A program made the position numbers and the translations under genes. Positions 13,953-20,719 of a stretch of 20,836 nt of DNA are shown here, in pieces (within the stretch, counting starts at the first letter, position 1; each line of letters begins with the position of its first letter). Below the pieces are notes generated by a model that had not been told where the DNA came from, made no database searches, and saw only the letters and a list, made by a program, of their open reading frames with translations. Location of the stretch: positions 1 to 20,836 of the forward strand of contig JAKAIH010000001.1 of assembly GCA_021825225.1 (NCBI GenBank). The letters run 5' to 3'. This DNA comes from Pseudomonadota bacterium. Its GTDB lineage: Bacteria > Pseudomonadota > Gammaproteobacteria > Burkholderiales > SG8-39.

Positions 13953-15296
13953 ATGTCAAACGGGAACAGCTCCCAGCCAGATCTCGCGGTACAAACGTTA
14001 GGCCCGATCGCCGGCAACCGTTGGATGCAATTGGCAGCCGGTGTCATTGCGATGATCGTCATATCGAACTTTCAGTATGCGTTTACTCTGTTTACGCCGG
14101 GGTTGAAACAGCAGTTTGCGGGCGTGCCCTATTCCCAGATTGCACTGATCTACACCCTGTTTATCCTGTTTGAAACCTGGCCGGTGCCGGTGGCGGGTTA
14201 CTTCATCGATAAATTCGGTATCCGCAATCTCATGCTGATCGGTTCCGTGCTCATCTTTTTGGGATGGGTGCTCGGCGGAACGGTCGCGACGTCCGTGTTC
14301 CACCTGTACATCTTTTATGGCGTCCTCGCAGGTACTGGCGCGGGCATCATCTACATAGCCACGGTTGCCAATGCCGTGAAATGGTTTCCGGACAAAAGAG
14401 GATTGGCGGCCGGATTGACCGCGGCAGGATTCGGAGGCGGGTCGGCGCTCACGCTCATCCCCATCAGCGCTTCGATCAGTTCCATGGGCTGGGCCGGCGC
14501 AATGGCTGCGTGGGGTGTTGGCCAGGGCGTCGTAGCCATTGCCATGGCGCTAATCTTGCACCACCCGCCCAAAGGCTGGTTGCCTAAAGACTGGGTGCAG
14601 CCCAAGGCGGTGGCGCAAACGCGGCGGAATTTTTCCGCAACGCAAATGCTGTCGCAGAAAGAATTTTACATCATGTATTTCATGTTCCTGATGGTCTGCA
14701 CCGGCGGGCTGATGACTACCGGCAACATGTCCCAGATCGCCAAATCCCTCAACGTGTTCGACGCGAAGGTAATGGGTATCGCCATTGTCCCGTTCGTTGC
14801 AACCGTTGCCGGAGTCACCAATGCGTTCGCGCGCATCATGTGGGGTGCGGTTTCGGACCGGTTCGGCCGGGAATACACGATGGCTTTCGCCTTTGCGCTT
14901 GAAGGTGTGCTCATTTTCCTGATGACGCAGATCTCGGGCAGCCCGATTGCGTTTATGATCCTGATGCCGTTCGTGTTCCTTGCATGGGGTGAAATCTATG
15001 CCCTGTTCTCGGCGATAACTGGCGATGTCTTCGGGCCGAAGAATGCCTCGGGCAATTACGGCATTTTGTATACCGCCAAAGGTTTGGCTTCCATTTTGGC
15101 CGGATGGGGCGCAGCTGCGGTGGCTGCGCTCTATGCTGGCTCATTCTCGGTGCCCTACTACATCTCGGCCATATTCGATATCACGGCTGCGGTCATGGCC
15201 CTGTACATTCTAAGGCCCCTCATCAGGAAGAGAATCGCCGGAGAAGGCGCTGAAGAGGAAGGCGGTTCCGCAATCCCCGCCGCAGCGAAGGCCTGA
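13953..15296 (+). CDS. OxlT-like MFS oxalate/formate antiporter, first copy
   Basis: This protein has 447 residues and 12 predicted membrane helices. ATG at 13953 has GAGGGGG eight bases upstream; the in-frame TTG at 13872 has no ribosome-binding site. The sequence follows Oxalobacter formigenes OxlT: NRWMQLAAGV, FQYAFTLFTPG, WFPDKRGLAAGLTAAGFGGG, the SDRFGR loop, and AWGEIYALFSAITGDVFG. The two charged residues that bind oxalate in OxlT (Arg272, Lys355) align with Arg294 (FARIMWG) and Lys376 (YTAKGLAS), and the pocket aromatics Tyr35, Trp324 and Tyr328 align with Tyr42, Trp345 and Tyr349. This supports oxalate-formate exchange, though related monocarboxylates cannot be excluded. It has its own Fnr-type box and a terminator at 15319. 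Confidence 0.88.
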   Translation: MSNGNSSQPDLAVQTLGPIAGNRWMQLAAGVIAMIVISNFQYAFTLFTPGLKQQFAGVPYSQIALIYTLFILFETWPVPVAGYFIDKFGIRNLMLIGSVLIFLGWVLGGTVATSVFHLYIFYGVLAGTGAGIIYIATVANAVKWFPDKRGLAAGLTAAGFGGGSALTLIPISASISSMGWAGAMAAWGVGQGVVAIAMALILHHPPKGWLPKDWVQPKAVAQTRRNFSATQMLSQKEFYIMYFMFLMVCTGGLMTTGNMSQIAKSLNVFDAKVMGIAIVPFVATVAGVTNAFARIMWGAVSDRFGREYTMAFAFALEGVLIFLMTQISGSPIAFMILMPFVFLAWGEIYALFSAITGDVFGPKNASGNYGILYTAKGLASILAGWGAAAVAALYAGSFSVPYYISAIFDITAAVMALYILRPLIRKRIAGEGAEEEGGSAIPAAAKA

Positions 15297-15318
15297 GTCG
15301 CATCCACTGGTCTGGACG

Positions 15319-15362
15319 CCGCGACGTCTGCTCGGGAGCACCGGGTAGCCGTCGCGGTTTTT
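15319..15362 (+). terminator. Rho-independent terminator of first OxlT-like gene
   Basis: CCGCGACG (15319-15326) pairs with CGTCGCGG (15350-15357) and is followed by five T (15358-15362). The 23-nt loop holds its own small hairpin (GCTCGGGAGC). It begins 22 bp after the stop codon. Confidence 0.75.
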
Positions 15363-15372
15363 GCTGCAAATG

Positions 15373-15408
15373 TCGGGGCGCGTGAGCGCCGCTCGCAACG
15401 CGCCCCGA
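15373..15408. repeat. 11-bp perfect inverted repeat after terminator
   Basis: TCGGGGCGCGT (15373-15383) and ACGCGCCCCGA (15398-15408) are separated by 14 nt. No T-run follows. It sits directly downstream of the terminator and could act as a message-stabilising or backup hairpin, or as a protein-binding dyad. Confidence 0.7.
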
Positions 15409-15703
15409 TGTCGCCGTATTAACGCCCTGAGCGCGACGCACAGTTCCTCGCCGCTGCCTGTTGCGGTTCAGCATTTCCCGAGCTTCATCGTCAGCGCGGC
15501 AATCGGGCTGATCCGCGCAGTCTGCTTCGCTCCTGCGCATTTCAGAATTCGAAACTCGCCTTGGGCCTGATGCTGGTTTTCCCTAGCCGCGAACGCCTGT
15601 TCGCGCAATTCGAACCTGTGCATTCGAGCCGATGCTGTGGGTTATCGCGAAAAACCATATGAATCAAGTTCGGGTATACCCCGATCTATTTGATCTGTTT
15701 TTT
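15409..15703. other. Non-coding part of the 575-bp gap between the two transporters
   Basis: No gene with a plausible ribosome-binding site and family match is seen here. It holds a 7-bp hairpin (CGCGAAC-GCCT-GTTCGCG, 15588-15605), repeated ATTCGAA words near 15546 and 15608, a perfect GGGTATACCC palindrome (15672-15681), and then a T-rich run (15697-15705) leading into the Fnr-type box. A TTGAT half-site lies at 15690-15694, 14 bp before the box. The in-frame ATG at 15632 would add 80 residues to the transporter but crosses the promoter region and lacks a ribosome-binding site. Confidence 0.6.
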
Positions 15704-15745
15704 TTGACTCAGATCAATGTGCAAAAGGCGCAGTCAAACGATAAC
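15704..15745 (+). promoter_or_regulatory. Crp/Fnr-type box and promoter of second OxlT-like gene
   Basis: TTGACtcagATCAA is at 15704-15717, with centre 15710.5. A -10-like GATAAC at 15740-15745 begins 29.5 bp after the centre, exactly the spacing seen at fhs, so the dyad is again at about -41.5. Extra half-sites TTGAT (15690) and GTCAA (15733) flank it. The leader to the ATG would be ~120 nt. Confidence 0.65.
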
Positions 15746-15871
15746 CGTAGCTGCAATTCAATCGAGCAAGTCGGCGGTTTTGATCCGGATTTGTTTTCGC
15801 TTTTCAGGCGCCAGCGCAGCGCGATCCGGAGACGAGCCTTAGAAAAATTTGCACGCGAGGAGAACGTAACC

Positions 15872-17194
15872 ATGCAAGGCAATCAACATTCAGAAGGCGG
15901 CGGGACAAATTCGAAGTGGTATCACAACAGATGGTCGCAACTTGTTTTCGGCGTCATCTGCATGGCGTTCATCGCCAATCTGCAGTATTCGTGGACGCTG
16001 TTCGTCAATCCGATGGACGCCAAGTACCACTGGGGCCGCTCGGCGATTCAGCTGTCGTTTTCGATCTTCATCCTGGTCGAAACCTGGCTGGTTCCGGTCG
16101 AGGGATGGCTGGTCGACAAGTATGGCCCGCGTCCGGTGATCGCGGTCGGCGGCATACTGGCCGCAGTCGGCTGGGTGCTCAATTCGTTCGCCAGCGCGCT
16201 GCCGGAGCTGTATGCAGGCGCCGTGATTTCGGGGATCGGCGCCGGTTGCGTATACGGCACTTCCGTCGGCAACGCGCTCAAATGGTTTCCGGACAAACGC
16301 GGCCTCGCAGCCGGTCTGACGGCTGCGGGATTCGGCGCCGGCGCGGCGCTTACGGTCATACCCATCGCCAACATGATTCACAGTTCCGGCTATGAGGCGG
16401 CCTTCTTTGATTTCGGCATTTTCCAGGGCGCATGCATTTTCGTGCTTGCCATGCTGATGGTGCGGCCGGTTGCGCCCAAGGGCGTCGTCGCGGCGCCGCG
16501 CATGGTGACCGTCAAGCACGATTACACGCCGGGGCAGATGGTGAAAACGCCGGTATTCTGGCTCACCTATTTGCTGTTTGTGGCCGTGGCCGCCGGAGGT
16601 TTGATGGCGACTGCGCAGCTCGGGCCGATCGCCAAGGACTACGGCCTGGCGAAATTGCCGATCTCCTTGTTGGGCTTCACCCTGCCGCTGCTGACCATGA
16701 CCCTGTCGATCGACAATCTGTGCAACGGTTTTACCCGGCCCCTATGCGGTTTTATCTCCGACCGGATCGGCCGCGAGAACACCATGTTCCTCGTGTTTGT
16801 CGGCGAAGGTCTGGCCCTGCTGGGACTCAAGACATTCGGCCATGACCCGCATGCGTTCATGCTGTTTGCCGCGCTGATATTCCTGTTCTGGGGCGAGATC
16901 TTCTCGATTTTCCCGGCAATTTGCGCCGACACCTTCGGCGTCAAGAACGCAGCCGCGAACGCGGGCACCCTGTACACGGCGAAAGGCACCGCTTCCTTGC
17001 TGGTACCGCTGGCATCGGTCCTGTCGGCCGGCGGAAACTGGGATCGCGTTTTCATTGCCGCGGCGATTATCACCATCGCCGCCGGAGTTCTGGCTAAATT
17101 CGCTTTGGCGCCGATGCGTGCGCGCTGGGTGAATGCCTCCAACCAGGGCAACGGGCCGGACTTGGGCAAAGCGGCCGCTCAAGGCGTTGCGTAA
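15872..17194 (+). CDS. OxlT-like MFS oxalate/formate antiporter, second copy
   Basis: This protein has 440 residues and 12 predicted membrane helices. ATG at 15872 is nine bases after GAGGAG. LQYSWTLFVNPM closely resembles the OxlT helix 1 segment VQYSWTLYANPV; WFPDKRGLAAGLTAAGFGAG is shared with the first copy. The OxlT oxalate-binding Arg272 and Lys355 align with Arg289 (GFTRPLCGF) and Lys371 (LYTAKGTAS). Tyr35 and Trp324 align with Tyr39 and Trp340, but the Tyr328 position is Phe344, a difference from the first copy that may tune specificity. The two carriers share family motifs but differ along most of their length, so this is an old duplication or separate acquisition. It has its own promoter box and converges on the regulator gene. 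Confidence 0.88.
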   Translation: MQGNQHSEGGGTNSKWYHNRWSQLVFGVICMAFIANLQYSWTLFVNPMDAKYHWGRSAIQLSFSIFILVETWLVPVEGWLVDKYGPRPVIAVGGILAAVGWVLNSFASALPELYAGAVISGIGAGCVYGTSVGNALKWFPDKRGLAAGLTAAGFGAGAALTVIPIANMIHSSGYEAAFFDFGIFQGACIFVLAMLMVRPVAPKGVVAAPRMVTVKHDYTPGQMVKTPVFWLTYLLFVAVAAGGLMATAQLGPIAKDYGLAKLPISLLGFTLPLLTMTLSIDNLCNGFTRPLCGFISDRIGRENTMFLVFVGEGLALLGLKTFGHDPHAFMLFAALIFLFWGEIFSIFPAICADTFGVKNAAANAGTLYTAKGTASLLVPLASVLSAGGNWDRVFIAAAIITIAAGVLAKFALAPMRARWVNASNQGNGPDLGKAAAQGVA

Positions 17195-17205
17195 AAACGC
17201 TGCAC

Positions 17206-17261
17206 GGCCCTCATCCAAGCGGGTGAGGGCCTCACGGTCCGCGCCGCGGCAAAACCGCGGC
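17206..17261. terminator. Two hairpins in convergent gap (possible bidirectional terminator)
   Basis: GGCCCTCA (17206-17213) pairs with TGAGGGCC (17224-17231) across a 10-nt loop. GCCGCGG (17243-17249) then pairs with CCGCGGC (17255-17261) across CAAAA. They lie between the convergent second transporter and the Crp/Fnr gene. Neither has a clear U-tract on either strand, so termination is inferred from position and stem strength. Confidence 0.5.
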
Positions 17262-17365
17262 CGCGAAAAGTACGGGTGCTGAGCATTGCGGCCCGAGCGG
17301 CCGACGGCATTGTTGCGCGCCCGGTCCCGGGCATGGCTCGGGCGCAAGCGGGCGCGGGGCCGGCG

Positions 17366-17977
17366 TCAACCGGCCAGTTTGCGTTTCTTCAGCCGCGACA
17401 GCGTTTCGGGCGTTAGGTTGAGATAGGACGCGAGTTCTTTTTTCGGTATGCGGTTGAGCAGTTCGGGGTGCTTGCGTTTGAAGCGCAACAACCGGCCGGG
17501 TGCATCGAGCAGATGCAGCGTGATGGTGTGGGCCATGACTTCGGACATCAGGCTCATGACTTCGTATTCGAACTGCGCCTTGATGTCCACGTGGCGCTCG
17601 AGAAAGCCGACCCATTGCTGCATCGACAGCCGGGCCGCGCGCACTTTGGTGACGGCGACGATGCTGTAGGGCATCGGCGTGCGCAGGCGCCAGGCGGCGT
17701 AGGAAGTGTCCATGTCGGTCTCAGCGGCAAAGCGCAGGATCATCTCCTTGCCCTTCGGGTCGCTGACCACGCGCTTGAGGATGCCGTCGAGAATGAAGAA
17801 TTGCTCCATTGCCCCGTGACCCTGGTGCACCAGCAGGTCGCCCTTGCCGAAGTCGGCGATCTCCAACAGCGGCTCAAGATCGTTCCAAGCATGCGCCGGC
17901 ATGTCCTTGAGTACCAGGCACTGTCTGAGCTGCAGGCGGATGGTGTTGCGTTGGGGGTGCGCTTCGATGGAGGACAT
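17366..17977 (-). CDS. Crp/Fnr-family transcriptional regulator
   Basis: This protein has 203 residues from ATG at 17977. An in-frame ATG at 18022 would give 218 residues, but it lies inside the regulatory dyad and upstream of the likely transcription start, so 17977 is preferred although its ribosome-binding site is weak. Residues ~15-120 form a cyclic-nucleotide-binding-type beta-roll (FGKGDLLVHQG, QFFILDGILKRVV). Residues ~135-203 hold the dimer helix and Crp-type helix-turn-helix, with recognition helix TPETLSRLKKRK. Its Glu191-x-x-Ser194-Arg195 equals the FNR ExxSR code for TTGA half-sites. Only one cysteine (Cys20) is present, so there is no FNR-type Fe-S cluster, and the cAMP-binding Arg-Ser of CRP is not seen. 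The effector is unknown. It is transcribed divergently from frc and probably controls the four TTGAC-N4-RTCAA boxes in this window. Confidence 0.88.
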   Translation of the reverse strand: MSSIEAHPQRNTIRLQLRQCLVLKDMPAHAWNDLEPLLEIADFGKGDLLVHQGHGAMEQFFILDGILKRVVSDPKGKEMILRFAAETDMDTSYAAWRLRTPMPYSIVAVTKVRAARLSMQQWVGFLERHVDIKAQFEYEVMSLMSEVMAHTITLHLLDAPGRLLRFKRKHPELLNRIPKKELASYLNLTPETLSRLKKRKLAG

Positions 17978-18005
17978 TCGGTGATCAGGGCCGTTTCGAG
18001 TTCGA

Positions 18006-18035
18006 ATTAAAAGCGAAATCATTGACCTCAGTCAA
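18006..18035 (-). promoter_or_regulatory. Promoter of the Crp/Fnr gene overlapped by its own box
   Basis: Read on the - strand, TTGACT (18035-18030), an 18-bp spacer and TTTAAT (18011-18006) form a good sigma70 promoter with a start near 17999. The -35 hexamer is one half of the dyad at 18022-18035, so a bound regulator would block RNA polymerase. Negative autoregulation is therefore likely. Confidence 0.6.
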
Positions 18036-18064
18036 GGTGCGCCGGCGCGCGAACTTCTTAGTAT
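18022..18064 (+). promoter_or_regulatory. Crp/Fnr-type box and promoter of frc
   Basis: TTGACctcaGTCAA at 18022-18035 is the only fully symmetric member of the box set. A -10-like TAGTAT at 18059-18064 puts the dyad centre at about -42 relative to a start near 18071, consistent with class II activation. The leader to the frc ATG is ~120 nt. The same dyad probably serves to activate frc and repress the regulator. Confidence 0.6.
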
Positions 18065-18193
18065 AGGCGCTGCAATGCACCGGCGCAGACGGCGACACGT
18101 ACATGGTACACCCGGTGTGGCGGCAGATCGTTTTTTTGATACAGCGGCATTGGCGCTTGGGCCGGAATGCCGACGACGGAGGAGAGTTCTAGC

Positions 18194-19465
18194 ATGGAAG
18201 CACTCAAGGGAGTCCGCATACTGGACATGACGCACGTACAGGCGGGGCCGACCTGCTCACAGCTGCTCGCATGGATGGGGGCGGACGTAATCAAATTCGA
18301 AAATCCGCAGGGCGATGCCACGCGCGGCCAACTGCGCGACGTGCCCGGAGCCGACAGCCTGTATTTCACCATGCTCAACTGCAACAAGCGTTCGATCACG
18401 GTGAACATGAAATCGACCGAAGGCAAATCGGTATTCGTCGACCTGCTGAAGAAATGCGACATCATCATGGAGAACTTCGGTCCGGGTGTGCTCGACCGCT
18501 TCGGCTTCACCTGGGAGAAGATCCACGAAATCAACCCGCGCATTGTCATGGGTTCGATCAAGGGCTTCGGATCTTCCGGCCCCTACGCCGAATTCAAGGC
18601 CTACGAGAACGTGGCGCAGGCGATGGGCGGCGCGATGAGCACCACTGGCATTCCGGACGGCCCGCCGTTCGTGACCGGCGCGCAGATCGGCGACTCGGGC
18701 ACCGGGCTGCACCTCGCGATCGGGCTGCTCGCCGCGCTGCACCAGGCTAACCGCACCGGCGAGGGACAGTACGTCGAGGTGGCGATGATGGACGGCGTGA
18801 TGAATCTGTGCCGGGTCAAGTTCCGCGATCATCAGCGTCTGACCCGCGGCGACCTCTCCGAGTATTCTGTTCCCACCTACAAGGGAATGGGCGACGTCCC
18901 GCGCGCCGGCAACGACTCCGGCGGCGGCCAGCTCGGCAACGCCATTCACTGCAAGCCGCACGGCCCGAACGACTGGCTCTACGTGGTGGTGCAGGAAGCG
19001 GTGTGGGGCGCGCTGGCGAAGCGCATCGGACCGGACATCGGCATGCCCGATCTTGCGACCGACCCGCACTTCGCCGCCATCGGCGAGCGGCGCAAGAACC
19101 AGCAGCTCATGTGGACGCTGATCAACAAATTCGCCGAGAAATACACCAAGCGCGAATTCATGGCGATCCTGAATCCGCTCGACGTACCCTGCGGTCCGAT
19201 CATGTCGACCGAGGATCTCGCCAACGACGAACATGTGCGCGGCCGCGATATGTGGGTCGAACTCGATCATCCGCAGCGCGGCAAGTGGTGGAACGTCGGC
19301 ATGCCGATCAAGCTCTCCGCATCGCCGGCGAGGATCGAGCGCTCGCCGCTCCTGGGAGAGCACACCGAGGAAGTGCTCCAGCAGGTGCTGGGCTACGACG
19401 CGGCGAAAGTCGCGGGGCTCAAGACCGCGGGAGCTTTCAGCGCGCCGCCGAAGAAGTCGGCCTAA
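18194..19465 (+). CDS. frc: Formyl-CoA:oxalate CoA-transferase (class III CoA-transferase)
   Basis: The enzyme moves CoA from formyl-CoA to oxalate, giving formate and oxalyl-CoA. The protein is 423 residues, normal for the family. ATG at 18194 follows GGAGGAGAG at 18178-18186 by seven bases. The N-terminus LDMTHVQAGPTCSQLLAWMG and SLYFTMLNCNKRSI closely follow O. formigenes Frc. The catalytic Asp169 equivalent is Asp167 in QIGDSGTG, and the glycine loop is SGGGQ (242-246). One difference stands out: the Trp48 position of O. formigenes (TRGWLQD) is Gln46 here (TRGQLRD), which lines the active site and could shift substrate preference. It is divergent from the Crp/Fnr gene and followed by a formyltransferase-like gene. 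Assignment to Frc over other class III transferases is strong from sequence and context. Confidence 0.92.
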   Translation: MEALKGVRILDMTHVQAGPTCSQLLAWMGADVIKFENPQGDATRGQLRDVPGADSLYFTMLNCNKRSITVNMKSTEGKSVFVDLLKKCDIIMENFGPGVLDRFGFTWEKIHEINPRIVMGSIKGFGSSGPYAEFKAYENVAQAMGGAMSTTGIPDGPPFVTGAQIGDSGTGLHLAIGLLAALHQANRTGEGQYVEVAMMDGVMNLCRVKFRDHQRLTRGDLSEYSVPTYKGMGDVPRAGNDSGGGQLGNAIHCKPHGPNDWLYVVVQEAVWGALAKRIGPDIGMPDLATDPHFAAIGERRKNQQLMWTLINKFAEKYTKREFMAILNPLDVPCGPIMSTEDLANDEHVRGRDMWVELDHPQRGKWWNVGMPIKLSASPARIERSPLLGEHTEEVLQQVLGYDAAKVAGLKTAGAFSAPPKKSA

Positions 19466-19506
19466 GCGCAAGGCAACGAAACGGATTTTCCGCAGAGGAC
19501 TACATC

Positions 19507-19584
19507 ATGCGTATTGCAATCATCGGTCAGCAGGATTTTGGTTTCGACATAACATTCGCGTGCGCGAATGTGAGTCTCCACTGA
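19507..19584 (+). pseudogene. Truncated duplicate of the formyltransferase N-terminus (25-codon ORF)
   Basis: ATG at 19507 has GAGG eight or so bases upstream and encodes MRIAIIGQQDFG, then an unrelated tail FDITFACANVSLH and a stop. The first 12 residues match the downstream enzyme (MKIAIIGQQDFG) except Arg for Lys. Seven of the codons differ silently, so it is not a recent copy of that gene. It is either the remnant of an older tandem paralogue removed by deletion or a short translated leader. The junction is followed at once by an inverted repeat (19552-19571). Confidence 0.6.
19552..19571. repeat. 9-bp inverted repeat at end of truncated duplicate
   Basis: ACATTCGCG and CGCGAATGT are separated by TG, giving an 8-bp stem with a GTGC loop in RNA. 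It overlaps the last codons of the 25-codon ORF and ends 38 bp before the formyltransferase ATG. There is no T-run. It could affect translation of the next gene or mark a deletion junction. Confidence 0.75.
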
Positions 19585-19609
19585 AATCTTGCTGCAAAGG
19601 AAGAACGAC

Positions 19610-20530
19610 ATGAAAATCGCTATTATTGGGCAGCAAGATTTTGGCAAGGCGGTCATGGAGGCATTTCTCGCGCGCGGCGACGAGGTGGCCGCGGTATTCT
19701 GCGCACCGGAAAAGGAAGGTGCGCGGCCGGATGCACTGCGCGCCGCGGCCGAAGAGAAGAAACTCAAGGTTTATCAGTTCAAATCCTTGCGTGCACCCGA
19801 AGCGGCGCAGGCGCTGGCCGAAGCCAAGGCGGACATCGGCATCATGGCTTTCGTGCTGCAGTTCGCGCCGCAGGAATTCGTCAGCATTCCGAAGCACGGC
19901 ACCATCCAGTATCACCCGTCGCTGCTGCCAAAATTCCGCGGTCCTTCTTCGATCAATTGGCCCATCATCAAGGGCGAGTCCGAAACCGGGCTTACCATTT
20001 TCCGTCCTTCCGACGGGCTGGACGAGGGCGCGGTGATCCTGCAGAAAAAGACGCCTGTGAGCGCTGACGATACGCTTGGTACGGTCTACTTCGACCGCCT
20101 GTTCCCGCTGGGCGTGGCCGCCATGCTCGAGGCCGCAGATCTGGTCGTTGCAGGCAAGCACAAGGAATTGGTGCAGGACGAAACCCGTGCCAGTTATGAA
20201 GGCTGGTGCCGCGAGGGCGAGGCCCGGATCAACTGGGCCAGTCACGTCGATTTCATTCACAACCTGATCCGCGGCTGCGACCCCGCGCCGGGCGCATGGA
20301 CCACGCACCGGGGCGAGAAGCTGCAATTGTTCGGCTCGAAGAAGCATCTGGTGCGAACCTTCGGTGCGGTCAAAGGCAAGATCGGCGAGGTCACAGCGGT
20401 CAGCGCCGGCAGCATGTTCATCACCGCCCAGGGCGGGCAGATCGAGGTCAGCAAAGGCAAACTGGGCAGCGGCAAGAAGGTCTCCCCCGCCGAGCTCGGA
20501 ATTGCCGTGGGAACAATACTCGGCAGCTGA
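19610..20530 (+). CDS. 10-formyl-THF hydrolase / formyltransferase-like protein
   Basis: This protein has 306 residues; ATG at 19610 follows AAAGGAAG. It has the two-domain layout of the N-terminal hydrolase half of 10-formyl-THF dehydrogenase (ALDH1L1-type) and of methionyl-tRNA formyltransferase: a Rossmann-like start MKIAIIGQQDFG, the folate signature YHPSLLPKFRG (101-111) with catalytic His102, and DGLDEGAVILQ with Asp138. The C-terminal domain starts near INWASHVDFIHNLIRGCDPAPGAW. The position two before the His, Asn in Fmt/GART and Ile in ALDH1L1, is Gln100. Spacing and ending resemble the dehydrogenase half more than Fmt, and no aldehyde-dehydrogenase part follows. It probably acts on 10-formyl-THF or formyl-CoA in the frc operon. 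A housekeeping role in initiator tRNA formylation is unlikely because the context is oxalate metabolism. Exact reaction is unproven. Confidence 0.85.
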   Translation: MKIAIIGQQDFGKAVMEAFLARGDEVAAVFCAPEKEGARPDALRAAAEEKKLKVYQFKSLRAPEAAQALAEAKADIGIMAFVLQFAPQEFVSIPKHGTIQYHPSLLPKFRGPSSINWPIIKGESETGLTIFRPSDGLDEGAVILQKKTPVSADDTLGTVYFDRLFPLGVAAMLEAADLVVAGKHKELVQDETRASYEGWCREGEARINWASHVDFIHNLIRGCDPAPGAWTTHRGEKLQLFGSKKHLVRTFGAVKGKIGEVTAVSAGSMFITAQGGQIEVSKGKLGSGKKVSPAELGIAVGTILGS

Positions 20531-20600
20531 ACTCCGCGACCTGTTCGCAGGCGCACCCGCGTGGCGCGTTGCGCATGACGCGCGGAACCTGGGCCAGGGT

Positions 20601-20634
20601 AAAAGCCCTTGCCAAGTGGCAAGGGCTTTTTTTT
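20601..20634 (+). terminator. Strong rho-independent terminator after the frc operon
   Basis: AAAAGCCCTTGCC (20601-20613) pairs with GGCAAGGGCTTTT (20618-20630) around an AAGT loop, and the T-run continues to 20634. It begins 70 bp after the formyltransferase stop codon. The A-rich left arm makes it potentially active in both directions. Confidence 0.92.
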
Positions 20635-20689
20635 GCCCGCGCGCCAGGCGCATCGCGCTGCACTTCATCCGGTGAATCAGCAAAAAAAT

Positions 20690-20719
20690 TTGACTAATCT
20701 GATATTTAACTGCAAGAAT
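20690..20719 (+). promoter_or_regulatory. Candidate promoter for a gene beyond the right edge
   Basis: TTGACT (20690-20695), an 18-bp spacer and AAGAAT (20714-20719) lie behind an A-rich UP-like run (20682-20688). The match is moderate. A TTATAA at 20737 is an alternative -10. It follows the terminator, so it probably serves the next gene to the right. Confidence 0.35.

Noticed and set aside
15632..15871. N-terminal 80-residue extension of the second transporter
   Set aside because: It would span the Fnr-type box and promoter, lacks a ribosome-binding site, and the ATG at 15872 has a good one and fits OxlT length.
20690..20712. Possible fifth Crp/Fnr box (TTGAC or CTGAT half-site)
   Set aside because: The TTGAC arm has no matching ATCAA four bases later, and CTGAT-ATTT-AACTG matches poorly on the right side.
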